In this document: one piece after another, positions 1 to 9,470 of the stretch
Numbering within the stretch: position 1 is the stretch's first letter
How the letters are laid out: every line of letters begins with the position of its first letter
NCBI GenBank assembly: GCA_028282705.1
Contig: JANQHI010000079.1
Span: forward strand, 100,697-164,696
Direction: 5' to 3'
Origin: Prolixibacteraceae bacterium
GTDB taxonomy: Bacteria; Bacteroidota; Bacteroidia; Bacteroidales; Prolixibacteraceae
DNA: 64,000 nt
Notes under the pieces: model-generated
What the model was told of the DNA's origin: nothing
The model's input: only the letters and a program-made list of their open reading frames with translations
The model's database searches: none
Position numbers and translations under genes: made by a program

Positions 1-1563
1 TGATGGGTAAATAGGGCCAACCACCAGGTCAAGGTTTAAAAATCCGCTGGTATGCACCAGGCTATCAACAGTATGTATATCCCTTTTGGTATCATACACA
101 TGCAGCCTTATATCCATGCCCAGTTGGTTCATTGAATCTATGGCCAACAAAACACCCTCATAAAAATGAAGGAAATTCTCAGTATTGCCATAGAACTTTT
201 TAATTAAGTCCTTCTTAACCTCTTCTTGCTCCACAATTGTATCAAAGGCAGCTTCATCCTCAAACTCAATTTCCACTAACTGCCTATCCAGTATTTCCTC
301 CTGGACACGTTTATTGTTTAAAGTATCATTTGCTTCAAGGAATAAGGGTAGCATCAATCCTACATGGTATGTTTTAAAGAAAAAATCCCCATGCTTGGCA
401 GGCTCACACCCTTCAGGAAGCTCTTCAATATATTGTATTTCATAATACTCTTCCTTCAGTTTTGGTAGGTCTTCTTCCTGTGCCCCTACAAATGTAACAA
501 CCTGTTCATCAGGTTTCCTGGGGATTAAAATTACCTCGCCAAGTATCAGCCCATCCCTGTTAGCTAAAGCGGGGTTGTACTTTTTAATTTCTGTGATCTT
601 TAATCCATAGTTGACTGATAGCCTGGTTAATGTCTCCCCCTTCACCACCTTGTGCTGGATAAAGGCATCAGCATTCACAGGAACTACCACAGGTTGAGGC
701 ATATACTTTACCGGAATTTTAAGCTTTACCCCAGCAGGGAAGCCTGACCTTAAAACTGGGTTTAGTTCTTTAACCTCGTCCTCAGAGACATTATATTTTC
801 GTAACAAGCCATACAGGGTCTCCCCTGTTTCAATCATATGGGAAAAGTATTCCCCTTCAGTTTCATATTCCACTGGCTCTGTTGGCTTCTGAATGTTTTT
901 AGGTATCCTTATTTCCATGCCTATCCTCATATTCCTGGCATCAGGGTTATAGAAATAAATTTCACTAATGGTACAACCATACAGTTTTGATATGGAATAA
1001 GCAGTCTCCCCAGGCTTCACCCTGTGAAAGATCATTTCATCACTGCCAGCTACTTGTGGTTTGGTATCATCAACAACATCTTTTTTAACTGTTGGTGTTA
1101 CTACTACCTTTTTCCATTGTGGTATCCTAATGGTTTCATTCCTTTTAAACTTCCTTAGCCCCGGGTTATATTTATAAATATCATCAATGGTGATCCCATA
1201 TTTTTTTGCAATAAAATAAGGGGTTTCCCTGCGTTTAATTTTATGCTGGATAAAGCTTGTTGGGTCAGATGGTTGAAGTGGTTGTTCCTGCTGAAAATTT
1301 TGCTTTCCTGAATAAGGTATCTTTATAAATTCCCCTACTTTTAAACCAGTAATCAATCCTGGGTTATTATTTAAAAGGTCTTTATTTTCAACCTCATAAG
1401 TTTTGCACAATGAATAAATGGTCTCTCCCATTTTTACTTTGTGCATCATGTATTTTTTCCCTGCAATCTCAATTACCTGGTTATCCTTGTATGCTTGTGA
1501 AAAGGTTTCATATGTACTGATAAGGCACACTATAAAGATCAGCAAAACTCGAAAAAACTTCAT
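1..1563 (-). CDS. LysM repeat protein with PBP1-like domain (partial, cut by window edge)
   Basis: On the complement the frame opens at the ATG ending at 1563 and runs 521 codons to the window edge; the C-terminus lies outside. A signal peptide (hydrophobic run LLIFIVCLIS near residue 10) is followed by five LysM modules at about residues 38-82, 98-142, 175-219, 237-281 and 298-343, each with a GETxxxL-type opening, an NP in the middle and a closing IxIP. From about residue 395 a new domain starts (YHVGLMLPLFLE, later GVLLAIDSM and DLVVGPIYP) that resembles the first lobe of a periplasmic amino-acid-receptor (PBP1) fold. LysM modules bind peptidoglycan, so this is probably an exported envelope protein. 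Proteins of this LysM-PBP1 layout are known in Bacteroidota; the ligand, if any, cannot be told from here. Confidence 0.9.
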   Translation of the reverse strand, partial: MKFFRVLLIFIVCLISTYETFSQAYKDNQVIEIAGKKYMMHKVKMGETIYSLCKTYEVENKDLLNNNPGLITGLKVGEFIKIPYSGKQNFQQEQPLQPSDPTSFIQHKIKRRETPYFIAKKYGITIDDIYKYNPGLRKFKRNETIRIPQWKKVVVTPTVKKDVVDDTKPQVAGSDEMIFHRVKPGETAYSISKLYGCTISEIYFYNPDARNMRIGMEIRIPKNIQKPTEPVEYETEGEYFSHMIETGETLYGLLRKYNVSEDEVKELNPVLRSGFPAGVKLKIPVKYMPQPVVVPVNADAFIQHKVVKGETLTRLSVNYGLKITEIKKYNPALANRDGLILGEVILIPRKPDEQVVTFVGAQEEDLPKLKEEYYEIQYIEELPEGCEPAKHGDFFFKTYHVGLMLPLFLEANDTLNNKRVQEEILDRQLVEIEFEDEAAFDTIVEQEEVKKDLIKKFYGNTENFLHFYEGVLLAIDSMNQLGMDIRLHVYDTKRDIHTVDSLVHTSGFLNLDLVVGPIYPS

Positions 1564-1694
1564 AAAAAAGGTAGCTAAAATTTTTCCCAAAGGTAGCAAT
1601 ATTTGCCAACCTGATAAGTAAACGAAATGATCTGTGTTTAATTTTACTGGTGTGAGGTTTTATCATTAATACATATTTGTAATTTTTGAATCAC

Positions 1695-1718
1695 GATTCG
1701 ACAAGCTCACCATGACAT
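1695..1718. repeat. REP-like intergenic repeat fragment
   Basis: The sequence ATTCGACAAGCTCACCATGA (complement TCATGGTGAGCTTGTCGAAT) lies in a gene-free spacer. From memory, this word recurs in intergenic regions of many Bacteroidota and Chlorobi genomes as part of a dispersed palindromic repeat. Only one half is clearly visible here, so it may be a decayed copy. Confidence 0.45.
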
Positions 1719-1775
1719 GTTAGATTCTCCTTACAGGACAATACTTAACACCCTAAAAGGTATAAAACTCAAACA

Positions 1776-1839
1776 TTACCCCAGTGGGGTAACCTATTTA
1801 TAAAAACATACTTTATGTTCCTAGCCCCAGAGGGGTTAG
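1776..1839. repeat. Pair of CCCC/GGGG palindromes
   Basis: Two short palindromes sit close together. TTACCCCAGTGGGGTAA (1776-1792) has perfect 8-base arms around one central base. CTAGCCCCAGAGGGGTTAG (1821-1839) has 8-base arms with one mismatch around AGA. Similar CCCC-nnn-GGGG units occur in pairs in noncoding DNA of other Bacteroidota, so this looks like a REP-type dispersed element rather than a terminator; neither hairpin is followed by a T run. Confidence 0.5.
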
Positions 1840-2011
1840 ATATAAGTTGCAACTTTATGTAAAAATTTTTATTACTTGCCAATTTTATAATCTTTTGCTA
1901 AGTTTTGAAAATAAAAATTGATTTTCTCAGTTAATTAATTACTTTTTGAATACATGTACTCAAATATATTTACAAAAGCGAAAAAGTTGATTTACAACAA
2001 AATAAACTAAT

Positions 2012-2610
2012 ATGAAATATTCCAATTCTAAACTAATTGTTGAAAGGTATTATAGATTAAAAAAAGATGGCTTGTAGAAAAAGATGTACCAATACTTCCC
2101 AAAAATGGGAAAAAGTTTTGGGGTGATTTAGATATTCTTGCTGTAGGAGATGAAGTACACTTGATTAATTGTAAAGATTTTTTACCCAGTAACAAAGACA
2201 TTGACAAAGTCATTGAAAATTTAGGAAATGCAGAATATTTTATAAAACAAAAATATAGCTATCTGAATGCCAAAAATTTCAAAAAAATATATGTATATGG
2301 AGGTTCTGGGAAAAAATCAATTGCAAAAGCTCAATACAATAATATAGTAACAATAGGCCTTAAATTACTATTGGTAAAGTATTTCAAAGAACTTGATAAT
2401 TATTTGTCAAATATGAACTTTAATAGAACTGATATCCCAAAAGGAAAAAGGTATTACATAATAGATGAATTAGAAGAACTAGATAAATTTATCTCCTTTC
2501 TATTAAACAATAATTTCATCAATGATCAAATTGTCAATAATTTATTAGCACAAAACAATATTAATCCATTCATCAAGTCCAAAATGATAAAATCAAAATC
2601 TTTCTTTTAA
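2012..2610 (+). pseudogene. PD-(D/E)XK nuclease-like protein, frameshifted at an A7 run
   Basis: An ATG at 2012 opens a frame (MKYSNSKLIVERYYRLKK) that hits TAG at 2075-2077. The -1 frame then continues without a stop to 2610. Joining the two at the A7 run (2059-2065) gives one protein of about 199 residues. The joined N-terminus reads like the core of a restriction-endonuclease-type fold: GDLDILAVGDEV gives the catalytic-type Asp, followed by VHLINCKDF, where the usual E-x-K is N-C-K. One key acidic residue is therefore replaced. The C-terminal half is Lys/Asn/Ile-rich and not recognised. Base composition is richer in AT than the neighbouring genes, which suggests transfer. Either one A was lost (pseudogene or sequencing error) or the slippery A_AAA_AAA_G run is read by -1 frameshifting. 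Confidence 0.6.
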
Positions 2611-2637
2611 GTAAATTATTAATATTAAATAACTACC

Positions 2638-3321
2638 ATGGCATATTATATTGATTTAGAAAAAATAACCATTGAGGATTACAAAGAGATACTGAAGTCT
2701 GCAACCTTGATCCCTAGCTGGAGGATATTAAGAGAGGACATTGACAAAAACCTGGATACCATTAAAGCTCAAGGTGTCAATAACCTGGCAGGGTTACAAA
2801 AAGCATTAAAAGATAAAAAAAGGGTTGAGGAGTTTGCACTGCAAAGCGGGTTATCTGAAGATTATATGAACATCCTTAGGAGAGTAATAAATGGCTACCA
2901 GCCAAAGCCCAACAGGATAAAAGACTTCCCAGGGATCAGTGAAACTATTGTGATAAAACTGGAAGCAATAGGTATTAAAAACACATTACACCTGTATGAT
3001 AAAATTATCACAATAAAACAGAGGGAGCAACTTTCTGCACAAACAGGTATTAGCAAAGAAGACATAATAAAACTGGCAAAACTTACAGACCTGTCAAGAG
3101 TGAAATGGGTAAACCATACTTTTGCAAATGTGTTATTATTAGCAGGATATGATACTGCACAAAAAGTAGCTAAAGCAGATTACCAGCAGATGTATGAAGC
3201 AGTTAGAAAGTTAAACCAGGAAAAGCAGCTTTTTAAAGGGCACATTGGGGCAAATGATATGAAGTTTTGTGTAGAAGCTGCAAGGGATTTGGATTTTGAA
3301 ATAGAAATAGGATACCAATAG
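2638..3321 (+). CDS. DUF4332 / helix-hairpin-helix protein
   Basis: A 227-residue soluble protein without signal peptide or membrane segment. It appears to contain two repeats of a helix-hairpin-helix-like module. The first is around residues 35-85 (IKAQGVNNLAGLQKALKD, then LSEDYMNILRRVING). The second is around 95-160 (FPGISETIVIKLEAIGIKNT, then TGISKEDIIKLAKLTDLSRV). This is the pattern of DUF4332 proteins, whose HhH-type modules resemble those of DNA-binding proteins. The TAG stop is only 5 bases before the HD-domain gene, so the two are probably co-transcribed. Molecular role unknown; nucleic-acid binding is inference from the fold. Confidence 0.7.
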   Translation: MAYYIDLEKITIEDYKEILKSATLIPSWRILREDIDKNLDTIKAQGVNNLAGLQKALKDKKRVEEFALQSGLSEDYMNILRRVINGYQPKPNRIKDFPGISETIVIKLEAIGIKNTLHLYDKIITIKQREQLSAQTGISKEDIIKLAKLTDLSRVKWVNHTFANVLLLAGYDTAQKVAKADYQQMYEAVRKLNQEKQLFKGHIGANDMKFCVEAARDLDFEIEIGYQ

Positions 3322-3326
3322 AAAAT

Positions 3327-3941
3327 ATGGAGGCTGGGTTAAAAGAGATACTAGGGTTTATTACCAAGGCTGAAAAGTTAAAATGTGAAATGAGGCATAG
3401 CTGGCTGTCAGATAACAGGCAGGAAAGTGTGGCTGAACATACCTGGAGGATGGCTTTAATGGCTATCCTTTTAAAAGACAAATTGAAGTCAAAAGTACAA
3501 CTTGAAAAAGTATTGAAAATGGTTATTATCCATGATATTGTTGAAATTGAAGCAGGTGATGTAGCTGCAACAACTATCATAAAAGACCCTTCATTAAAGC
3601 AAAGTAAACATGAAAAAGAAATTAAGGCCATTGAGAATGTAAAGCAAGAACTGGGACAAGGGCTTGGTGATGAGTTTTATGATTTGTGGTATGAGTTTGA
3701 AGAGAAAAAGACCCTTGAATCAAAATTTGCCAATGCCCTGGATAAACTGGAGGTACAAATACAACACAACCATGCCCCCATGGATACCTGGGAGGAAATC
3801 GAATTCAGCATGGTTTATATGATGGGCAAGCATGTTTCATTTGATGAAAACCTGGCAGAGTTTAAAGATTTGGTTGTTAACCAGGCAGAAGAAAAAATGG
3901 TAAAAAATGGGATACCTGTTGAAAAATATAAGCTAAGTTAA
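3327..3941 (+). CDS. HD-domain phosphohydrolase (YfbR/YGK1-type)
   Basis: A 204-residue cytosolic protein with the HD metal-binding set in order: AEHTWRMALMAI (first His), VIIHDIVEIEAGDV (the HD pair, with conserved E and D after it) and FANALDKLEVQIQH (last Asp). This spacing and the AEHTWRMA opening match the 5'-deoxynucleotidase/HD_3 group (E. coli YfbR, yeast YGK1), which removes phosphate from deoxynucleoside monophosphates. The ATG at 3327 follows the preceding stop by 5 bases. Substrate is not proven by sequence alone; a nucleotide-pool cleaning function is the best guess. Confidence 0.8.
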   Translation: MEAGLKEILGFITKAEKLKCEMRHSWLSDNRQESVAEHTWRMALMAILLKDKLKSKVQLEKVLKMVIIHDIVEIEAGDVAATTIIKDPSLKQSKHEKEIKAIENVKQELGQGLGDEFYDLWYEFEEKKTLESKFANALDKLEVQIQHNHAPMDTWEEIEFSMVYMMGKHVSFDENLAEFKDLVVNQAEEKMVKNGIPVEKYKLS

Positions 3942-4017
3942 GCCAGGTACATTCAGCCACCCATTCTTTTTGCTTGAAGCAGATTTATCCTTATTTTTGT
4001 GGTTTCAAAAATAACCT

Positions 4018-4644
4018 ATGGAATTACAATTAATTATTTCATTTTTAGGAGCTTCTATTTTACTGACCATCATGCCTGGCCCTGATAACATTTTTGTGCT
4101 GACTGAAAGCATTACTAAAGGGCAAAGGAATGGGATAGCTATTTCATTGGGCCTGGTTTCAGGGATTTTAATACATACCCTGGCTGCAGCTACAGGGCTT
4201 TCAATTATTATCCAAAAGTCTGCCTTGGCTTTTACCATCATCAAGTATTTGGGAGCTGGTTACCTTTTTTACCTGGCTTATAAAGCACTAAAAGAAAAAC
4301 AGCCCATTGTTAACCTAGAAAAAAAGAATAGCCATGAAAAAGGGTTTGGGAAATTGGTAAGGAAAGGCTTTTTTATGAATGTACTGAACCCAAAAGTTTC
4401 ACTCTTTTTTATTGCATTTTTACCTCAGTTTATAAGCACTTCAGGTTATAATATTACCCTGCAAATGATTTTGCTAGGGCTTATTTTCATGGTTCAGGCA
4501 ATTGCTATTTTCAGCCTGATATCCATCCTTTCAGGAAGGTTAAGCCACTACCTTAACAGCTCAAAATTCTGGAAGGCCACCAAATGGGGCAAAGTAAGTG
4601 TCCTTTCAACACTGGGTATAACCCTGATGTTGGCTAAAAAATAA
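4018..4644 (+). CDS. LysE/RhtB-family amino-acid exporter
   Basis: A 208-residue integral membrane protein with about six hydrophobic segments. The N-terminus (FLGASILLTIMPGPDNIFVL) has the MPGPD signature of the LysE/RhtB translocator family, followed by GISLGLVSG-type and ALKF-like helix motifs, and FFMNVLNPKVSLFFIAFLPQF in the middle, which is typical. These inner-membrane proteins export amino acids such as lysine, homoserine or threonine. The substrate cannot be read from sequence. The gene is convergent with the large BNR protein, their stops being only three bases apart (4644/4648). Confidence 0.9.
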   Translation: MELQLIISFLGASILLTIMPGPDNIFVLTESITKGQRNGIAISLGLVSGILIHTLAAATGLSIIIQKSALAFTIIKYLGAGYLFYLAYKALKEKQPIVNLEKKNSHEKGFGKLVRKGFFMNVLNPKVSLFFIAFLPQFISTSGYNITLQMILLGLIFMVQAIAIFSLISILSGRLSHYLNSSKFWKATKWGKVSVLSTLGITLMLAKK

Positions 4645-4647
4645 AGC

Positions 4648-7600
4648 CTATTGGTAAAGTATCTTCTCGGTTATTACCTGGTTATCAAACAACACCTGTA
4701 TAATATATACCCCTTTGGAGAAATTGCTTATGTCAACTTCTACATTCCCTGTGTATTCGGCCAACTTTTTTGTATACACTTCCTGTCCTGACAGGTTATG
4801 GATTTTTATGGTACAGCCCGGAATATGTTGCTTAAATGAAATAGTAAATGCCCCATCATTTGGGTTTGGAAATACATTAAAATAGGTATTTGCAATTAAA
4901 GGAGCAGAAACCACGTAAAATCCAAAATTATCAGAAACAGAAGAACACCCCAGTTCATTACTCACTTCTACTTTATATATCCCAGATGAAACAGGTTTAT
5001 AATTGCTTGTATCTGAATTTTCAATGGGGCTGCCATCTTTAAACCATTGGTAGTGAGCCACTCCATCAGTTGTTTGCAATGTGCTATCAACCATTTCTAT
5101 TTCAGGTTTTGCAGGGATATCCCCTACTGATACTTGTGCTGGCATCCTTTTACTTGGACAATTACCCACCTCCATTACCCTCCAATCATAAAAGAAATAA
5201 TAATACCCTGGAAACCCATCTGCAGCAACATTGGTTTCAGTTATTGAAACCACATCAGGTATGGTGAATGGGAATGTTGCCCCTCCATCATTCCTGAACA
5301 GGTTTACACTACCACTTAGTTTTATGAAGTATTGGTTACCTGCTTCTACTACAAAGTTTACTTCTACCCTGCTTTCACCATCAGGTACATACACTTCCTT
5401 CTGTGCAATTAACTCCCCTCCAACTCCTGTTAACAACTCAAATGTGCGCACACCACCCCCCTGGGCATATACTTTAAATGATTTTAGAAGGATGGTTTTA
5501 TAAACATCAAATAAAAGACCATTCCCATCAAAGGTATAATTATCTCCAGTTGAAAAATCTTTGTTTGTTGGGCCTACTTTATATATTGTATCAGCAGATG
5601 AACGCTCCTCAACATAATAAGTGGTTGTATTTGTTGGGGCTGCAATGGTCAGTGAATCACCAACATGCAGCAAATCACCATCATATTGTTGGCCATACCA
5701 AAAAAGAGCCCCATTTCCTGATGCTGCCAATGTAACATCATCTCCCACACAAATGGTGTCATAAGAAGTTACAGGTGGTTGTACCAGGTTAACTGTTATA
5801 TAATTATTCTTTATAAGTGTATCAGCCCCATAATCATTTGTGGTAATAAGTTTTACAGAATACACCCCATCTGCACCATAGTCATGGACAGGGTTGCGTT
5901 CAACAGATTTATTGCCATCACCAAAATCCCATTCATACCTGTCACCATACATAGAGTTATCACTAAACCTGATCTCTCCAGAACAATTGTGGGTTGTGTT
6001 TGATGCAAAATCACATTGGGGTTTATATTGATAGTCTTCCATTTTGAACAAATCAATCTGCCATATCCCACGCCCATAAGTACCTGTAACCAGTTTATTG
6101 CTCATATAATTAATATCCAGGTCACTAACAATGGTATTGGGTAAGCCTTCACTAAACTCAATCCAGTCACTCATAGCCCCATTCCTGTAATACACTGAAT
6201 TATCAGTCCCCACATACAAGGCATCATTGCTGCCATTTTCATAAATAATGCAGTTCACAGGGATATTGGGTATAATGCCTGAAATATTTTCCCACTTTTC
6301 CCCTCCATCCACTGATTTATAAATTTTTGAACCATCAGTAAAGCCTCCTTTTGAAACCCACAAAGTATCATAGCTTTCAGGGTGGATGGCTATCCTGGTT
6401 ATATTATCAGCCCCTGGTACAACAAAACTCTCCCAGCTTTTGCCCAGGTCAGTGGTTTTATAAAGCATATTCCTAACTGAAGCATAAATTACTTCAGAAT
6501 TTGATTTAGCAACTTCAAGGCATTTAAGGTTGCCTGCAAAAGAATAATTTTCACTTAGGTTTTTCCATGAGCCTGCATTCCCCCTTTTGTCAGAATACCA
6601 AACATTGTCATATCCTACTACAATAATTGCAGGGTTGTTTGAGTCCAGTTTATAAGGTGTTACCCATGCCCCATTGGGTGTGCCTCCAGGGATATTGTCA
6701 CTGATGCTCTGGTAAGTATTGTTCTGCCAGGCATCTGTTGACTTATACAACAAGCCATTAATATATGTTGTGTACATGATATCTGGGTTGGTTGGGTCAA
6801 TGGCTTGCTCCATGGCATCCCCCCCATTGGTATTGTACCAGGTACCATCAGCCCTACGCCTGTTACCCCCATTGTCCTGGGTTCCTCCCTGCACAATGAA
6901 TGAGTCAGTTTGGGCACATGAAATCCTGTAATACTGGGTAATCACCAGCCCATCATCCAGCTCAGTCCATTGCTCTTCCCTCTCATCATATTTTGAGATG
7001 CCTCCATCATTACAAAAATACACAACCCCTGTATCTAGTGGATTATGGTTTATATTCCTAACATCAGCATGTACTTCTGGGGCACTCCCATCATTCCACC
7101 ACATACTTATTTTTTCCCATGTGTTTCCTGAATCTGTTGATTTATGAACATTTATCCCACAGGCATACATGATATTTTCCTTTTCATTTGAAAGCACAAT
7201 TTCCCAGTTTTCAGGTAAGTCAGTTTTTTTTGTAAATGATTGCCCATTGTCAGTTGAAACATAAAATGAAGAGCCTGATGAATAGGTTAAAACATCAGGG
7301 TTGGCTGGTGTCACAGCTATTTTTAAATTACTTCCTGAATTCAGGTCAGCCAATACCTGCCAGTTTTTTCCAGCATTTGTTGACACATAAATATCATTAT
7401 TATTACCCCCTACTTCACTTGCTGCATATACTTTATCTGAATCACCAGGCCTCCAGGCCATATCCCCAAAATAACCTGTTTTAACCTGCTGCCAGGTACT
7501 GCCTCCATCCTCTGTCCTGTAAATGCCATCACTCCTTGAAACCAGCAACACATCAGGGTCATCAGGGCTCATAATAAAGTCAGTAACTGGTTTTCCATCA

Positions 7601-8313
7601 GAATATTCTGATGCCAAGGCAGTTGGCTGGAAGGTTAGCCCTCCATCTGTTGATTTATATATCCCCATGTTGTGGGTCCACCACCCCCCACGTGGTCCCT
7701 GGCTTATGTAAATAATGTCAGGGTTATTGTAGTTTACCAGGATATGCCCAACCTGGGTGAGTGGCAAATCATCACCAATGCTTGTATAATTTAGCCCCCC
7801 ATCCGTGGTTTTCCACAAGCCACCTCCAATTGAACCTACATAATAAGTATTGATATCTGTTGGATGGAAGCCTATACTTTCAGCACGCCCCATACCCCAA
7901 TAACCACCAGAGTTTGAATCAAAAGATATACGTTTCCAGGCAGGTATTAAAGCTGATTTAAGGTATGTTTTTGCAGGCTGTTGCCTGAAATCTTTCATTA
8001 TACCCAATGTCCCATCAGCATTTAACCTGTCCTGCCAAAACCATTCCCAGCGCTTATATTGTACATACTCTGATATAGCTTCATTTTCAGCTTCATAAGG
8101 ATAATTCCCTTTTTTTAGCTCTTGCTTAATAGCTGACCTTGTTTTTTTAAAATGATTATCAGCCCAACTTTTTATCTCATTGAAATCTCTTGTACTTTTT
8201 CCATTCCCTTTTAAAAATTCTTTTTGCCAGCCCTTGGCATTTACAGTTATATTACACATTAAAAAAATAATAATGACTGGAAAAATAGTTAGGGAAAAAA
8301 TGTTTTTGTTCAT
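4648..8313 (-). CDS. Large secreted BNR/VPS10-like repeat protein with PKD domain and T9SS tail
   Basis: A 1221-residue secreted protein. After a signal peptide (FSLTIFPVIIIFLMCNITVNA) come at least eight Asp-box/BNR-type repeats of the form (I/L)YKSTDGGxTW spread over residues about 140-720, as in sortilin/VPS10-like beta-propellers. A PKD domain (YEWDFGDGNKSVERNPVHDYG) follows at about 770-845, then an Ig-like segment, and a C-terminal T9SS type A sorting domain from about 1147 (VFPNPNDGAFTISF to EKILYQ). It should be exported through the type IX system and cell-attached or released. Asp-box propellers occur in sialidases and in carbohydrate- or protein-binding proteins; no sialidase active-site set is evident. 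As the last gene of the SusCD locus, it probably binds or processes the same extracellular substrate. Confidence 0.85.
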   Translation of the reverse strand: MNKNIFSLTIFPVIIIFLMCNITVNAKGWQKEFLKGNGKSTRDFNEIKSWADNHFKKTRSAIKQELKKGNYPYEAENEAISEYVQYKRWEWFWQDRLNADGTLGIMKDFRQQPAKTYLKSALIPAWKRISFDSNSGGYWGMGRAESIGFHPTDINTYYVGSIGGGLWKTTDGGLNYTSIGDDLPLTQVGHILVNYNNPDIIYISQGPRGGWWTHNMGIYKSTDGGLTFQPTALASEYSDGKPVTDFIMSPDDPDVLLVSRSDGIYRTEDGGSTWQQVKTGYFGDMAWRPGDSDKVYAASEVGGNNNDIYVSTNAGKNWQVLADLNSGSNLKIAVTPANPDVLTYSSGSSFYVSTDNGQSFTKKTDLPENWEIVLSNEKENIMYACGINVHKSTDSGNTWEKISMWWNDGSAPEVHADVRNINHNPLDTGVVYFCNDGGISKYDEREEQWTELDDGLVITQYYRISCAQTDSFIVQGGTQDNGGNRRRADGTWYNTNGGDAMEQAIDPTNPDIMYTTYINGLLYKSTDAWQNNTYQSISDNIPGGTPNGAWVTPYKLDSNNPAIIVVGYDNVWYSDKRGNAGSWKNLSENYSFAGNLKCLEVAKSNSEVIYASVRNMLYKTTDLGKSWESFVVPGADNITRIAIHPESYDTLWVSKGGFTDGSKIYKSVDGGEKWENISGIIPNIPVNCIIYENGSNDALYVGTDNSVYYRNGAMSDWIEFSEGLPNTIVSDLDINYMSNKLVTGTYGRGIWQIDLFKMEDYQYKPQCDFASNTTHNCSGEIRFSDNSMYGDRYEWDFGDGNKSVERNPVHDYGADGVYSVKLITTNDYGADTLIKNNYITVNLVQPPVTSYDTICVGDDVTLAASGNGALFWYGQQYDGDLLHVGDSLTIAAPTNTTTYYVEERSSADTIYKVGPTNKDFSTGDNYTFDGNGLLFDVYKTILLKSFKVYAQGGGVRTFELLTGVGGELIAQKEVYVPDGESRVEVNFVVEAGNQYFIKLSGSVNLFRNDGGATFPFTIPDVVSITETNVAADGFPGYYYFFYDWRVMEVGNCPSKRMPAQVSVGDIPAKPEIEMVDSTLQTTDGVAHYQWFKDGSPIENSDTSNYKPVSSGIYKVEVSNELGCSSVSDNFGFYVVSAPLIANTYFNVFPNPNDGAFTISFKQHIPGCTIKIHNLSGQEVYTKKLAEYTGNVEVDISNFSKGVYIIQVLFDNQVITEKILYQ

Positions 8314-8338
8314 CTGGTGACCTGTTTTCTGGTTTAAC

Positions 8339-9391
8339 CTAAAGGCTTATTAGTTTTTGCTGATATATCTTACCACCACATAATATGGATACAAAATAAA
8401 AACCTGTATTGTATCCTGTTAAATCAATCTGTTCAATATGTGAGGTAATCTCTTTTTGTACTATCTCTTTCCCTTGCAAAGTAAAAATTTTAATTGTCCC
8501 ATTTCCTGAGTTAACACCAAGTTGTATTGAAAAAGTTTTGTTACATGGATTTGGGTAAATTTTTATCCCTGATTTTTCCTCTTCACTAATTGAAGAAATA
8601 ATATCTACATCAGAAGGGTTGCAAGTTGGTTCCCATTCAGTATCAAAATGTTTCTTGATCAAGTTATATAACCCAATGTCATATTCTTTAAGCTCTTCAC
8701 GAGTATCTACATGATTATGTACACCATCAGTAGGAGATGCTTGCCTGTTACAATTAAACCATGACTGCACCCCTTCAGCAAAATATTCAATGTAATTTGA
8801 GCCTGCATATGTGTTATCCCAAAGGCCATTGCTCTTTGCACTATTAAATAATTCCTCTAATTCTGTATTAAAATCAGGGTAAGTTACTGCAAGCCCCAGG
8901 TTATGGATACCATGGGCAAATTCATGTACAGCAATATTTTCACCTTTATAAATATCATCATGATAACACAATAGGTTCTCTTCTGCACAGGTTGTAACAG
9001 GGATGTTCAATGTACCTCCAAGCCCTCTATACCTGTCCCAATCAGAGCCAGGGAATTGTTGGTACAGGTTGCTATGTTCAGGAACATCAGTGGTTACTTC
9101 ACTTTGTGCCATAATAGCAAGCTTGCCTCCATTGGCAATAATGTTGTGAAGCACAACAGGAGAAAGGTTGGCTGTCATGTTGTACACAATATCATAGGCA
9201 ATACAAAATGTATTATCAGGGACTTTTAAAGAGCTTATTATGGGGATTCCATTGGAAAGAGCATATTTTGAATAAAAGGGTTGGTAGCCATCAGGAGGAT
9301 CCATAACCTGTATGCCACAATCATTCTGAGAAAAGCCAGGGGTTAAAATTGTGGACAAAACAATAAATATTACTAATGCCTTCACCTTCAA
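8339..9391 (-). CDS. Secreted HEFAH zinc-metallopeptidase-like protein with T9SS tail
   Basis: A 350-residue protein with a signal peptide (residues 1-21). The core has a gluzincin-type site: His156-Glu157-Phe-Ala-His160 (HEFAH, followed by GIH with His163), then Glu202 or Glu206 in IEYFAEGVQSWF as the likely third zinc ligand. The layout is reminiscent of the anthrax lethal factor-like peptidase fold (HExxH, then an E(Y/F)FAE segment). Conserved blocks shared with its paralog downstream in sequence order are RGLGGT and CAEENLLCY. Residues about 277-350 form a T9SS type A sorting domain (IKIYPNPCNKTFSIQL). It lies 25 bases upstream of the BNR gene in the same transcript direction. Peptidase activity is inferred; no substrate can be named. 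Confidence 0.8.
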   Translation of the reverse strand: MKVKALVIFIVLSTILTPGFSQNDCGIQVMDPPDGYQPFYSKYALSNGIPIISSLKVPDNTFCIAYDIVYNMTANLSPVVLHNIIANGGKLAIMAQSEVTTDVPEHSNLYQQFPGSDWDRYRGLGGTLNIPVTTCAEENLLCYHDDIYKGENIAVHEFAHGIHNLGLAVTYPDFNTELEELFNSAKSNGLWDNTYAGSNYIEYFAEGVQSWFNCNRQASPTDGVHNHVDTREELKEYDIGLYNLIKKHFDTEWEPTCNPSDVDIISSISEEEKSGIKIYPNPCNKTFSIQLGVNSGNGTIKIFTLQGKEIVQKEITSHIEQIDLTGYNTGFYFVSILCGGKIYQQKLISL

Positions 9392-9470
9392 ATATATATT
9401 GACCTATGCCCAGTTTATAATATAAGTAGCCCGGGATTTAGCCTATAATGATTATCAACTATTTATTCTT

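Larger units (their letters stand above)
1564..2011. other. Gene-free spacer with repeat fragments
   Basis: No convincing coding frame was seen between the LysM gene start and the nuclease-like pseudogene. The stretch carries a short fragment related to a widespread Bacteroidota intergenic repeat and two GC-rich palindromes, listed separately. The right half (about 1860-2010) is very AT-rich, and may contain the promoter of the downstream genes. Confidence 0.6.

Noticed and set aside
5070..7711. Several open frames of 62-90 codons on the plus strand
   Set aside because: They lie opposite the BNR-repeat gene and read as low-complexity complements of its Ser/Gly/Trp-rich repeats; no family pattern and no sensible start.
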